A DNA stretch of 64,000 bases from Apium graveolens (Eukaryota; Streptophyta; Magnoliopsida; Apiales; Apiaceae). Shown one piece after another: positions 22,538-34,165 of the stretch (positions within the stretch are counted from its first letter, which is position 1; the number at the start of each line of letters is the position of its first letter). Under the pieces are notes generated by a model. The model was not told where the DNA came from. It made no database searches and saw only the letters and a list, made by a program, of their open reading frames with translations. The DNA lies in assembly GCF_009905375.1 (NCBI RefSeq), contig NC_133647.1:45814506-45878505 (forward strand), read 5' to 3'. A program made the translations under genes and the position numbers.

Positions 22538-25500
22538 TGTAATATCCGGGGTATATCGTATAATTATTTTTGCTAATAAATTATTATTATATGTGTTTAG
22601 TATCTATTCTGTGAATTAATTGTTAAGTGTTAAATGTGTTTGGATGTTTAAAAATATTATTAATTGAGTACTTTAATTTTTATATGTCCAAAATAAAATA
22701 TAGATAATTGTCATATCTTCCTAATTATTTTTATGTTGATTTATGAATTTATAAGAATCATATGAAATTTATAAAATCTTTTTCCGAGTATTTAAAATCT
22801 ATTTTATAAAAACGGGAACCAACCGATGTCATCCGTTGTTACGTTTTTGGAACCCGAAACTCTTCCGAGAACTCCTTCCTAACCTAATTGTAATATTCCG
22901 AGCATATTCCATGTTTCGACTTTTTCGATCCGGCGTACGGTTTGTCCTGCGCGGGTCCCGGCGCAATATTTTCGATACAATATTTGTTTCGGTAAATCAA
23001 TAAAACTCGTATTTTCGATAAACGGGAGCTTTTTATTAAACTATCCCAATTATCACCTCGTAATACATGTAACCAGGCGCTGAGACCAAGACCGCAGTAC
23101 AAATTGTACTGGTTTGGATAATTATCCCGAAAACCGATACCGTTTGGATCAATTTTTATAAATAAACGTACCGTTTTATATCCGGAATGATCCAACGGGA
23201 TACTAATTTTCCGTAAATATAAATAGCCTTTTACCGTATTTTATTTCATATCAAAATCATTTGCAGGCAGTTAATTATATAAATTTTCAGAGAAAATTCC
23301 TATATTCATATAATCTTTTGAGAATCAAACCAACAACCGGAGGTGTTACCGGAGTCCGTTTGAAAAGCTCGAGTACTCAATCCAAAGGTCTTGAGGTGTT
23401 CTATCAGATTTTCTGTTCCAAATCACTACAGAAATCAAGGTTTATTTTCTGAAAAATTATTAATTTTCGAATTAATTTTATTAAAAATATGATTTTTAGT
23501 TCAGATGATTGTTTGTATGATTGGATGCTTGCATATTGTACAGCTTGTTTTCCTGATGATTTTCATATGTCATACGTCTGCTTTGGAGTTCAATAACATG
23601 TTCAAAATTGAGTTTAATTCTCGAATTTTAAAATTAGGGTTTATAACATGTATGAATGTTCTTAATTAAATTTGGGGGTTTCTTATTTCGGGATAGATAG
23701 ATGTTGTGGTATAGTGGCTTGTATTCTCTGTGAAATTTGCAATCTATTCGTACCAGTTTCACAAATCGATGAGGTCTGTAGAGAAGGGAGTTGTCATTTA
23801 AAGTTTACGTCGAACTCGCCGGAAACCGGCGAACTTCTCGGCCAAATTCCGGCCAACTCTGGGATTGTTAGGTCGATTTGATGGCATAGTTATGTTCCTG
23901 ATGAATTGTAGATGTGATCTGGAGGTGGTGGTGGCCTGAGCATCCCTGGATCGTCTTCTCCGACGAGACAGGGTATTTTCCGGCGACCCACCTGTAAAAT
24001 TACAGTTTAGTACCTGAATTATTGGGGAAGAAACAATTAGGTCCCTGAACTTTCCAGAATTTGCAAAATAGGATTCCTATTTTAAAAATATTCAAAAATC
24101 ATATTTCCTATTTATTTTTATTATAAAAATTCAATTTTAATTTCTGAAAATTCCAAAAATTATTATTTTAATTCCAAAAATTATTTTTAATTCAAAAATA
24201 AATCTGAATTAATTAGTTAATTAATTTTAGTTAATTTTTAATTGATTAATTGGTCAATTATTTCGAAAATTAATTGATTAATTGATTTAATTAATTATTA
24301 ATTGATTTTAATTAATTATTTAATTAGATTTAATTATTTAAAAATAATTTAAAAATTCCGAAAAATAGTTTCAAGCTTTAAAATATTATTTTAAATTGTT
24401 TCCAAGGCTCGATATTTATTATAAAATTGTTTCGAAGCCAGAATTGATTATGTGACGTGTTATGTGTTATATGTGACTTATTGGTTGATTGTCGGTCTAT
24501 ATATTCGATATTTACTTGTTTATTTGGTAACTTTCAATCCGTTAATCGGATTTGGATGAAACGAAGGGTAGATAGAAGTATGTATTGAATAGAATCATAT
24601 AAGTTGAATATTGATAGATGCTTATGATATGTGAGCAGAAGAGGCAAGACGTATGAAAGGGAAACAAGTAGTTGAGGAATAAGACGGTTGTGATTCGAAG
24701 CGAGTGCAGTGTAGTAAGCTAATACCAAGCAAGTGTTCTGAACTTTCTCGAGATATTGTAGTGATTGATATTCCTCTTTTATATTGTAAGTGCTTTGAAG
24801 CACTGAACCCTAAATCTTGATTTCAGTTATTGATCTTGAGCCGTAAACCTGATTCTTTCTAGATCATTGATTGTCGTATACCCAAATACGAACCTCAAAT
24901 ATACGATACTACTCCACAAATACATACAAACTAAATATTAAACACTGAACCAGATTGCTTACACATTCAAACCATTATATCTTATGCTTTGAAAGACCAA
25001 ATCCTTGGAACCCTGAAATGTTGATTCCTTTGTTATCCAATTCTTTCATTACCTAACAGCCAAGCTTTGGAAATGCCATATTGATCTTTATACAGATTGA
25101 AACCATTTTCATTATTGAACATCCAATGTTGTTAATGATCCTGTTTATTGTTTATTACTGCTTATTCTGTTATTATGGTAGAATTGGATTGTTTTTATAA
25201 AATTGTGGACCGGATTCGTGGTCAGACTATATAATGGTCAAGTTAGGCCAATGTGTGCCTTGGATCCAGTAGTTAGAGCAGTGCTATGTGCTTTGCTCGG
25301 GGTTAGTACGTGACTGATCAGCAGCCTAACCTTGGTTTTTAAAATGACAATATAATATCCAATTCCAAATCATAATCCATTGTTCACCTGATATCATAAC
25401 CATATTCACCTGATGATCATTATTCTCAGTTTTGTCATTGTGACTTGCTGAGCTAGTTAGCTCACTTGTGCGATGTTGTTTATGTTCTTTCTAGTTAAAA

Positions 25501-25844
25501 AGGAACCAGTTGGTAACGAGGATCCCCAGTCCAGCGCGAGAGCTAGGGGTTCAGGTTGATCAACTTGAGCTAGTAGGCTTCTTTTGAGATAATCTTAAGT
25601 TTGTAAAAGTTTGTAATAATGTTTAATACTCCGTTCTGAGTTTGGATAATTGGGATTTGAACGGTTTGTAATATAAGTAGATGTGTTGGCTTGTGTGAAT
25701 ACTTTAACCAGTTGCGGTCCGTGGTAGTTGGTAAGTAGGGTCACTACATATTATTATTATCTTTATTATTGTTATAAGCAGGTTATAAATAAGGTATGTG
25801 TGTGTGGACCCCAAACTTCTGACCCGGGTTTGGAGGGCGCCACA
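22538..25844 (+). repeat. 3' LTR of Tekay element 2
   Basis: TGTAATATCCGGGG…GGGCGCCACA, 3,307 bases, closely matching the 5' LTR. It lacks about 140 bases that the 5' LTR has after CAGAATTGA (24443-24450), with a short ATTGA repeat at the break. It keeps about 70 bases (near 23985-24055) that the 5' LTR lost. TATA box at 23218, hairpin at 25449. Confidence 0.92.
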
Positions 25845-25849
25845 TTTGG
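25845..25849. repeat. target site duplication of element 2, right copy
   Basis: TTTGG, identical to 13317-13321. Confidence 0.92.
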
Positions 25850-28196
25850 TGCCAGAGGGTCCCGCTGCTTGATTCGCTTATTGACCACTCGGGTCCGTAT
25901 AAGTCTGATTCTCTGTCTTAACTAAAAAATAAAGTGAAACAACAATAGGGGTAGAGCCATAATTGCTCAGCAAGTCCACAATACATATATACTGTTTTCA
26001 AAAAGATAAGTACAAAGGTAATCAAATGGTATATGTAACTATGTATCTCTGTAACGGATAATGAAGGCCACTATCGGCGATTACCAATAAACTAGACTAG
26101 ACACAAGATTAACATTCACACTTATATCCTCCTGATCAGTCGGGATGCAGATCTATACCTACCTATATAGACCCATTCGGGTACCCAGGCTCTACGGCCC
26201 AAAATAGAGATCCGGTTAATTCCCAGCCCATAGGATCCAGTTTTTACCTGGTCCTCATCGTCACCATCCAGTCCACAAAGTAGCATCCAGAATAATCGTT
26301 ATGCTTTGATGTATTCCAATATTAAAATATATCAGGATATATATATGTAGAATGTGTAATCTATTGGAAATATGAATAGAGCATTTAACGTAACAAGAGA
26401 AATCGGGAATCGAAGTGATATTATCATCAAAGGAACAATAATTGTGTATCCGTATTTGTGAAAAGGAATTATCAATGTTTATTGAGTTAAGAATTTGAGT
26501 AAAGGAAAACAATTCACTATTCTGGATTTAGACTAGGGGAAAAACTTGCCTAATACGCTATCTACCGCAAATATATCATTATTCCATAACACTGGCTTGG
26601 TCCGCCTAGTTGGCTTCGTATCAATCAAAGAAAGATTCTCATTTAGTCGACTCATATTTTAATCGCGTCTCAAACCGACTTCACGTAGCCCTTATCGTCC
26701 ACTCGTACGATTATAACTGAATCATATAATATTTACTAGCAATTAGGACTCGATTAACCACATAATTCACATAGCACATAAGTCAGATAGTCATTCGAGG
26801 TTTATAAATACTTTTAGAATCGAAATCGGATCAATATTCGCATTATCGAACAACATCTAACTCGTTTCCTAATTTTCAGAATTTATTGAACTCGTCTCTA
26901 TAATTAATAGGGTTTATTTAAAACTATTCTTATTGAAAAGAAATCATTTTTTTGAGTGTATGGGCCTTCGTTTCATTTAAATCGGATAAACGATTCTATT
27001 ATAAATCAATAAATGAGAATAATTCAATTTATTATTCAAAATAATCAATTATTCAAATTAATTAAACCTCAAATATATTTCTAAATAATTATTTAGGAAA
27101 AATCATAATTAAAAATAATTTTTCCATAATTTTTGGAATTAAACTGAATATAAAATGAATTATTTAAAATAAACTGATTAATTATCAAAATAATTAATCA
27201 TTTTTAAATAATAAATAAATAAATAATTTCTAATTTTATAAAATATTTCAGATTTATTTATAAAATAAATCAATCAATTAATTTAATTAATTAATCAATT
27301 TATTAAATAAAAAGAACTGATTTTTAGAATTTATAAAAATAAAAATAAAAATAAAATTTCCAGAAACATTTGTCAGAAAATGAGAATGTGTCAGAGTCGA
27401 TCAAAACCGGGCTGCAAAATGGGTTACAATCAGGTTATGAAGAACAAGTCGAGTCACGAAGAACTCATCGGAAAATTCCCAGATTTTAGGGGGTTTCCCA
27501 GACTCCGGCCATCCAAATTCAGGCCAAAACCAATATATTTTGGTCAGTTTTTCTGAATTTTTAAAAATTTATTTATAATTATTTATTAAAAACTAGGCTA
27601 TTTATAGTAGTAAAAATAATACTCCTAATTAAAATTAAGGCCCTAATTGTACATCTAATAAAATTAATTGGCCCCTAATTAAAAAAATTTTGAGTAATTA
27701 TTTTAAATTTTTTAATATTAAATATATACAATATCTATGTCAAAATTTCCCAAAAATTGTTAATAATTCAAAAATACAAATAAATGGAATTATTGAAAGT
27801 TCCATGATTTAATAAAATTAAAATATGATTTTTGTGGGATTTTTGACACCCGAAGGGGCCCGGAAAAGTCATTTTTCGTGAAACGAGAAAATTTATAAAT
27901 TAGCTGGATGTTCGGAATAACGATATAGTACAAGCCATACTAGGCAAAATAAGGCCAATTATTTTGTACGAAATATCAGCTATTAAAACAAGATTTGGGT
28001 CGTATAACTTTTGATACGAAAGCATTTAACATAAAATAAAATATTCGATAAATACCCGAAAAATACCCTGACGACGCAGAACATATATAGCACATAAAAG
28101 CCAGGATGTCATGTCTAAATACACGTGATGACATAATAAAATACATAATTCATCTTTATTATGATATAATACAAGCGTTATTTCCGAGTCGTTACA
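25850..28196 (-). repeat. left LTR of Tekay element 3, part 2
   Basis: It resumes the LTR at TGCCAGAGGGTCCCGC, as in the right LTR at 34496, and ends at …CGAGTCGTTACA next to the polypurine tract. Without element 2 the LTR is about 2.68 kb. On the minus strand it holds TATAAATAGCC (27596-27606), a donor-like TAGGCAAGT (26543-26551), the conserved TGCTGAGCAATTATG word (25958-25972) and an acceptor-like TTTTTTAG (ending 25922). 27000-27310 is a TTAATTAA-rich zone. No gene. Confidence 0.88.
27596..27606 (-). promoter_or_regulatory. TATA box of the element 3 LTR
   Basis: TATAAATAGCC on the minus strand, identical over 11 bases to the TATA region in the LTRs of element 2. Confidence 0.55.
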
Positions 28197-28212
28197 TCAT
28201 TCCCCCCTTAAT
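28197..28212 (-). promoter_or_regulatory. polypurine tract of element 3
   Basis: On the minus strand TTAAGGGGGGAATGA ends at the LTR border, matching the tracts of elements 1 and 2. Confidence 0.82.
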
Positions 28213-28235
28213 ACGATTATGTCCTCGGTATCTTG

Positions 28236-29021
28236 CTAAGAAAATAACTGGGGATACTTTTCTAACATTTCACTCTCAAGTTCCCAGGTTGACTCTTCAA
28301 CTATAGGGTTTCTCCATAAAACTCTTCCTAGTGGTACCGACTTATTTCTCAATACTCTCTCATGTTGATCTAGATTTCTTATTGGTTGCTCGACACATGA
28401 AAAATCAGTCTGAATCTCTATTGGCTCATAGTTTATTACATACCTCGAATCAGGATTATATCTCTTAAGCATTGACACATGAAACACATTATGAATATGC
28501 TGCATATGAGGAGGTAAGGCTAACTCGTACGTGACCTTCCCGACTCTTGTCAAGATTTCAAATAGACCAATGTATCGGGGCTTCAATTTTCCTTTATTGC
28601 CGAATCTGGTTAATCCCTTCCAAAGCGATACTTTTAGTAAAACATACTCCCCTTTCTGGTAATGCATATCCTTTCTAGTCTGATCCGCGTACTTTCATTG
28701 TCGATTATGCGTTGCTTCTAGTCGCTTCCGAATAAGCTCTACTTTTTCTTTAGTCCGCTGAAACAATTCTGGTCCTAGAATTTTACGTTCACCAACTTCA
28801 TCCCAACACACAGGAGATCTGCATTTTCTTCCATATAAGGCTTCATAAGGTGGCATTCCAATGCTGGCATGATAGCTATTGTTATAAGAAAATTCCACTA
28901 ACGGTAAATGTTCGTCCCAACTGCCTTCAAAGTCTATTGCACATACTCGTAGCATATCTTCAATTGTTCGGATCGTTCTTTCACTTTGCCCGTCCGTCTG
29001 CGGATGATAAACGGTACTCAT
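28236..29021 (-). pseudogene. Tekay element 3 integrase C-terminus and chromodomain
   Basis: Reading on the minus strand from 29021: [16 protein letters not shown], then [19 protein letters not shown], then after one in-frame stop near 28690 the LKVSLWKGLTRFGNKGKLKP block and the chromodomain-type tail VLWRNPIVEESTWELE, ending at 28236. A shadow ORF on the other strand is ignored. The integrase catalytic Glu block (GQSERT) is intact. Confidence 0.9.
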
Positions 29022-29670
29022 ATCTAACTTAGTACCTAAGCATTCCTGAAACTGTCTCCAGAATCTTGAATTGAAATGTGGATCTCGATCAGATACGATT
29101 GATATAGGAACTCTATGTCACATTACAATATCCTTGGGATATAAGTGCACTAACTTGTCGAGCGAAAACCTTTCGTTAAATGTGCTGACTTCATTAATCA
29201 GTTAATAATGACCCAAATTGCATCATGATTTACTCTGGTTCTCGGGAGTCCTACCACAAAATTCATCGTTAGATGTTCCCATTTTCTTTCCGTAATATCC
29301 AGTGGTTGTAGTAATCCGCTTGGACGTTGGTGTTCAGCTTTGACACGTAGGCACGTATAACATTTACTCACTCATTCCGCTATTTCTTTCTTCATATCAG
29401 GCCATCAAAAGTTTTCTTTTAAATCTCGAGACATCTTGGTGCTCCCTGGATGAATGGAATATCTTGAGTTGTGAGCGTCTTGTAAAATTTCTTCCTTCAA
29501 TTCTGGTACATTAGGAATCCAGATCCTCGCGGAAAATCATAAAATTCCCTTATCATCTTTTTGACTTGTAATCTCTTCTCCTATTAGGATGTCATTTTCA
29601 TGATTCATTACTTCCTATTGACATCTTCGAATCTTTTCCAACAGTTCTGGTTGAAATATCATTGCATAAT
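29022..29670 (-). pseudogene. Tekay element 3 integrase zinc finger and core, heavily damaged
   Basis: No long ORF, but the minus strand still reads the HHCC finger ([14 protein letters not shown], then KCYTC) and the core. Several Trp codons have become TGA (for example in NFWWPDM near 29404 and EWVSK near 29376), pointing to G-to-A changes. The first catalytic Asp reads MNF instead of MDF near 29262. A frameshift separates this part from RNase H. It cannot have been active. Confidence 0.8.
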
Positions 29671-30156
29671 TTATTTCAATGGATTAATCTGAATACGAAC
29701 CTCAATTTCTAGTTTATCAAACTCTCTGACCAATTCTTCTGAAGAAGTTAACATATTTAATCTTTCTTTTCGGCTTAATGCATTTGCTACGACATTTACT
29801 TTTCCTGGATGATAGCTGATTGACACATCATAATCCTTGATTAATTCTATCCATTGACGTTGTCTTATATTGAGTTCCTTCTGCATAAAGATATACTTTA
29901 GACTTTTATGATCTATGTAAATTTCACACTTTTTGCCATAAAGATAATGTCTCCAAAGCTTCAGTGCAAAAATGATTGCGACTAATTCTAGATCACGCGT
30001 CAGATACTTTTGTTTATGAGGTTTTAGTTGTCTAGAAGCATATGCAATTACGTTGTCGTGCTGCATTAATACACATCCAAGTCCTTGGTAGCAAACATCG
30101 TTGTAAATAACAAAATCTCCTTGATCATCTGGTAATACTAATACAGGTGCGGTCAT
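29671..30156 (-). pseudogene. Tekay element 3 RNase H
   Basis: Open for 161 codons. It shows the RNase H order [17 protein letters not shown] (Asp kept, the usual Ser changed), [20 protein letters not shown] (Glu) and [11 protein letters not shown] (Asp). The last conserved block reads VVANALSR, with Asn for the usual Asp. It shares its frame with the RT upstream. Confidence 0.88.
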
Positions 30157-30939
30157 CAGTCAGTTCTTCAATTCCTAAAAACTTTCTTCACATTTTTCAT
30201 CCATACGAACTTTTCATTCTTTCGAGTCAATTTAGTTAATGGCGTAGTTATCTTTGCAAAATCCTTAACGAATCTTTTGTAATAACCAGCCAATCCCAGG
30301 AAACTTCTGAACTTTTTCAATGTTTTTGGTCTTTCCCAATTCAACGCAGCTTCAATCTCTGTTGTATCGACCTTAATTCCTAATACTGAGTATGTGGCCT
30401 AGAAATTGCACTTCTCTTAACTAGAATTCAGATTTGGAAAACTTAGCGTAAATCTGTTCTTTTTTTAAGATTTCCAAAATGATTCTTAGGTGTTCAACAT
30501 GTTCTTCTTCGGTCTTCGAGTAGATCAAGATGTCATCAATAAATACAATCACAAATTTGTCCAAGTACTTTCTGAACACCCTGTTCATCAAATCCATGAA
30601 CGCTGCTGGTGCATTAGTAAAACCAAATTCCATTATGAGGAACTCATAGTGCCCATATCTGGTATGAAAAGCAGTCTTAGGAATATCTTCTGTCTTGATC
30701 TTCAATTGATTGTACCCTGACCTTAAACCTATCTTAGAAAACTATGCGGCTCCTTTCAGCTGATCAAACAAATCATTGATCCATGGTAAAGGGTATTTAT
30801 TCTTGATAGTTAACTTATTTAATTCATGATTATCAATATATAGTCGCATGCTACCATCCTTCTTCTTAACAAACAATATCGGTGCACCCCATGTGGATAC
30901 ACTATGTCTTATAATTTTTTTGTCTAGAAGGTCTTGTAA
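30157..30939 (-). pseudogene. Tekay element 3 reverse transcriptase
   Basis: The central part (30705-30421) is open and carries [19 protein letters not shown] and the catalytic [10 protein letters not shown]. The flanking parts are readable but broken: [14 protein letters not shown] (about 30850-30895) upstream and the thumb downstream contain stops. It stays in one frame with protease and RNase H, so the damage is by point mutation. Confidence 0.88.
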
Positions 30940-31701
30940 TTAAGTCGCCAACTCTTTCATTTCCACCGGTGCCATCCGATACGAAGTTTTCGAAACTGGT
31001 TCCGTTCCTGGCGCCAAATCAATAGTAAATTCGATTTCTCGATCCGGCGGTAATCCTGAAAGTTCACCTGGAAAGACATCAGGAAACTCACATACAACGG
31101 GAATGTCTTCAATTCTTGGACTTTCCTTTTCTATATCCAATAAATAAGCTAAATAGGATTTACAACCTTGACGTAGTAATCTTTTAGTCTTTATCATCGT
31201 CAGAAACATTTTCTGTTGTTTCTCACCTCTAAACATTACCGTTGCATTATCTGCAGTTCGCAATTTCACTTTCTTATTCACACAGTCGTTCTGAGCATTA
31301 TTACAAGCCAATCAATCCATTCCTAAAATAACATCAAATTCTTCTAACTTGAATTGTATCAAGTCAACGGAGAAGTGACGTCCTGCTATTTCGATATCAT
31401 ACTCTAGACATACCCGGTCTACGGGAACTTGGTCGTCATTTGCTAATTTTATAATTAAAGTCCCTCCCAACCTTTGAATTTCACAACATATCTCACCAAT
31501 AAATTCTTCAGAAATAAAAGATCCTGTTTCTCCAGAGTCAGTCAGTATTTTTGCATCTACATAATTTACAGAAAGCATACATGCGACCACACTTGGACTC
31601 TGCACATTTTTCTTCATTGTCATAATAAAAGTCCTTGCCTTAGGGTGGTTCTGCTGTGGTGGTGGAGGTAGTGTCACTACCCTCGGAACACTGGCTGCCA
31701 T
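30940..31701 (-). pseudogene. Tekay element 3 aspartic protease and RT start
   Basis: Minus-strand frame from 31701. The active site reads LTDSGETGSFIS, where the third residue after the catalytic Asp is Glu instead of the usual Ala or Thr. FDVILGMD follows, then a stop at 31312-31314 (a Trp codon lost), and in the same frame [19 protein letters not shown]. Likely catalytically poor even before the stops. Confidence 0.88.
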
Positions 31702-32146
31702 TGCTAGCCATCTACAATCTCTGGCAACATGCCCTTTCTTCCCGCACTGGAAACATGTAACATTTATCTTGCTTGTTGGGCATTCATTGGAGTAGTGCTT
31801 TCTATTTGCACCTGAATAATGTCACATTTGCCTTGTTGCAGACGCCCGTATGTTTCTGACCATATGTCTTGTAGTATGGCAGTGGTGGTCTGATTATTCT
31901 CTGCTGGTTTGCGGCTTGGAAACGAATATCTGTCCTCTGATTGTCTTGTTATATTCTCTTGAAATTCATATTTATCCGAGCTTGAAATCTCGGCTTTCTG
32001 TTGAAACAATTCTGAAAATTTCCTTGTCCCTTTTCCTTTTGGGACATTTCACTTTCCCCCTCTATAATCATGGTTTTTGGAACCACGACAGTATATGTCG
32101 TCAGTTCAAATACTGCAACTCCGTTACGAATCCATGATTTCAGTCC
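31702..32146 (-). pseudogene. Tekay element 3 gag C-terminus with zinc knuckle
   Basis: At about 31718-31755 the minus strand reads CFQCGKKGHVARDC, a complete CCHC knuckle. Upstream sequence is Gln/Asn/Ser-rich and frameshifted (an 81-codon fragment at 32009-31764 lies in another frame). Confidence 0.75.
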
Positions 32147-32785
32147 TTACTGAAACCTCTTAGCTCTCTTATCATCGGTATCCACCTTTCCAGGAACAAA
32201 TCTAATCAATTCCGTAAACTTGGCTGCATACTCGGTTACTGACATATTCCCATGTTTCAATTCCAAAAACTTGATTTCCATTTGGTTCTTCATATATCGA
32301 GGGAAATACTTCTCTAGGAACAGTTCGGTGAACCTATCCCAAGTCACAATACCGTCACCTTCTAAAGCCTTCTTGGATTTCCACCAACAATTAGTTTCTC
32401 CTTTTAGAAAATAGCCAGCGAAATTAGTCTTTTGATCCTCTTCTACTTTCACGAGCACGGATTCTTTTTCTATCTCTTTCAACGATATTTTAGCCTTAGT
32501 AGGATCCAATGTGCCCTCAAATTCTGGAGGCTTTACTGATTGAAACTGCTTAAAAGTAACAACAGGCACAATTGGTGGTATTTGTGGTTCAATATGGCGC
32601 GGCTGCTGTAACATCTGTTGCTGAAAATGTTGTTGTTGTTATTGCATCTATTGCTGCATCTGTTGCTGCATCTGTTGCTGCATCTGTTGCTGCATCAGAT
32701 GGAACATTTGGTTCATGGTATTATTATTCTGTTCCTCAGAATTACTGTTTGAAGTCTCAGTTCTAGTCTTTCTTTTTGGTGTCAT
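32147..32785 (-). pseudogene. Tekay element 3 gag N-terminus and capsid
   Basis: The probable start is the ATG at 32785-32783 (MTPKRKTRTET). A Met-Gln-rich stretch with two stops follows, then an open part with EFEGTLDPTKAKISLKEIEK, FTELFLEKYFPRYMKNQMEI and LELKHGNMSVTEYAAKF. These match the capsid region of element 2 Gag closely. The ATG is preceded by TTATTACTAG, a 3' splice-like sequence, as in element 2. Confidence 0.87.
32648..32697 (-). repeat. 12-base tandem repeat encoding Met-Gln repeats
   Basis: About four units of TGTTGCTGCATC (plus strand). On the minus strand it codes for MQQQ repeats near the Gag N-terminus, and one unit with a C-to-T change gives a stop. Element 2 Gag has only a Gln-rich stretch here, so the repeat expanded in this lineage. 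Confidence 0.8.
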
Positions 32786-33600
32786 TTTTCTAGTAATAAA
32801 ACAAATTTTTTTTTTAATAATTTTATTAAACAGTTGTGAGTGAATAAAGAAACAATTTGACTTGTATTAAAACATGAACTTAAACAATTTAGAATTTTAA
32901 GAAAATCATTTGAAACAATTTAAAATGTTAAATAAATAGAATAAACAATATTATTTTAAACATTCCATTTATCTTCTAAAAATTTAACAGAATTTAAAAA
33001 TGTCGAAAGACTGTAAAATAGTAAAGTAAATGTAAATGTTGTAAAAACAGAAAATTTAAATAAATAAAAGAAAAGAGGTTGAAAAAGGTTTATTTTATAA
33101 AACAGACAGCAGCATCAGGTGTTAGTGCTTGCTAAAAAAGGTCTATTATAACTGCTGCCGATACACATCAAAACTGGGTATTACACACATATCTAGTCTC
33201 TCTATAACTATAGCTGCCTTTATGTACATATATCACATATAATACAAGATCCCTGTCTAACTGTCGTGCATCATAAACCCGGCGGAATACGGTCTATCTC
33301 CTGCTGAAGAGTCTCTAGAACATACTAGGAAAGGCGGGTAGCTCTATGAAACTCTACATATGTAGGACTCCCATCATTAATCAATCCACCTAACTCATGA
33401 GAAGCCCTGTGGTATGTCTATTGCAATCTCTACCTCAGAAGATAATCAGGCTAAAGTGTTGCTAGAGGTCCTCTCTCTGCTCAAATAGTCCTAATATCTC
33501 CCAACACTGGGATCTCCAATAATGCATCTCCTCCTCCATACTAGTGAACTCATGGTACGACACCGTGTGAGGCTCTCTAATCTCACCAACTGACTCTCTT
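32786..33600 (-). other. leader of element 3, no intact gene
   Basis: AT-rich leader (32790-33110), then a stretch (33290-33600) that reads on the minus strand as broken coding sequence with charged, heptad-like residues (MEEEMHYWRSQCWEILGLFE). This is probably the distal half of the leader ORF, comparable to the second half in element 2. Confidence 0.4.
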
Positions 33601-33681
33601 GAGGGAACTCTATGCATCCCAGTGTGGTAAACCCAACTGCAAACCTATATCGTGGTTTCCCATCCCCTCAACAGGAGCCAT

Positions 33682-33978
33682 CTAGAATATCTCTAGGGCT
33701 AGAGCATAAACAAGTAGAGGAACTGGAGCTGCTGCTGGTGGAACCTCTGGCTCAGCCTCTGGCAAAAACTGATACTGAAGAGGTAATGGGGATTGTAGCA
33801 ATGGCTCAAAGAACTCCATTGGATCAAACATTTCTACGGGATCTGGTAGCTGCTCTGGGGGTGGTAATGGCTCAAGGGGTACCTTTACCGGAGGTATCTG
33901 TATTGGGGCCTCAGCAGACACTTGTGGAATTATTAGGGCTACCGATCCTGTAATTATCCTCTCAGATGATGACGCCAT
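33682..33978 (-). CDS. Pro-rich leader ORF upstream of gag (element 3)
   Basis: 98 codons from the ATG at 33978. It is Pro-, Glu- and Val-rich (PPVKVPLEPLPPPEQLP, then EPEVPPAAAPVPL). Position between primer binding site and gag, length and composition mirror the Pro-rich ORF of element 2, although residue identity is low. Function unknown. A 113-codon ORF on the opposite strand overlaps it and is rejected as its shadow. Confidence 0.45.
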   Translation of the reverse strand: MASSSERIITGSVALIIPQVSAEAPIQIPPVKVPLEPLPPPEQLPDPVEMFDPMEFFEPLLQSPLPLQYQFLPEAEPEVPPAAAPVPLLVYALALEIF

Positions 33979-34138
33979 CTAATAACATAACAAAAATACA
34001 AGAAAAGAAATGGTCAACTTACCATCCCTAAAACTTATAAATTCCTAATATTAGAAGCTATCTAAATCTTTATAATCCTATTTCTATCTTATATGATCTC
34101 CCTATCTTATCTTAATCCTAATGTTCTTGTTTCAGGGA

Positions 34139-34165
34139 CCAAAACCTACAGCTCTGATGCCAAAC
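34139..34165 (-). promoter_or_regulatory. primer binding site of element 3
   Basis: On the minus strand, next to the LTR, it reads TTTGGCATCAGAGCTGTAGG, matching the primer binding region of element 2 (TTTGGTATCAGAGCTACAGG). Confidence 0.85.

Larger units (their letters stand above)
13322..25844 (+). mobile_element. Tekay element 2, complete Ty3/gypsy chromovirus
   Basis: A 12.5 kb element with two long LTRs, primer binding site, leader ORF, gag, pol (protease, RT, RNase H, integrase, chromodomain), polypurine tract and a perfect 5-bp target duplication. It is inserted in the left LTR of element 3 in the opposite orientation. Gag and pol share one frame from 17871 to 22499 with ten stops and no frameshift that I can see, so it is inactive. 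The LTR pair differs by scattered substitutions and two sizeable deletions, so the insertion is not recent. Confidence 0.93.

Noticed and set aside
33612..33953. Plus-strand ORF of 113 codons
   Set aside because: Antisense to the Pro-rich leader ORF of element 3. The leader reading fits the parallel ORF of element 2 better.
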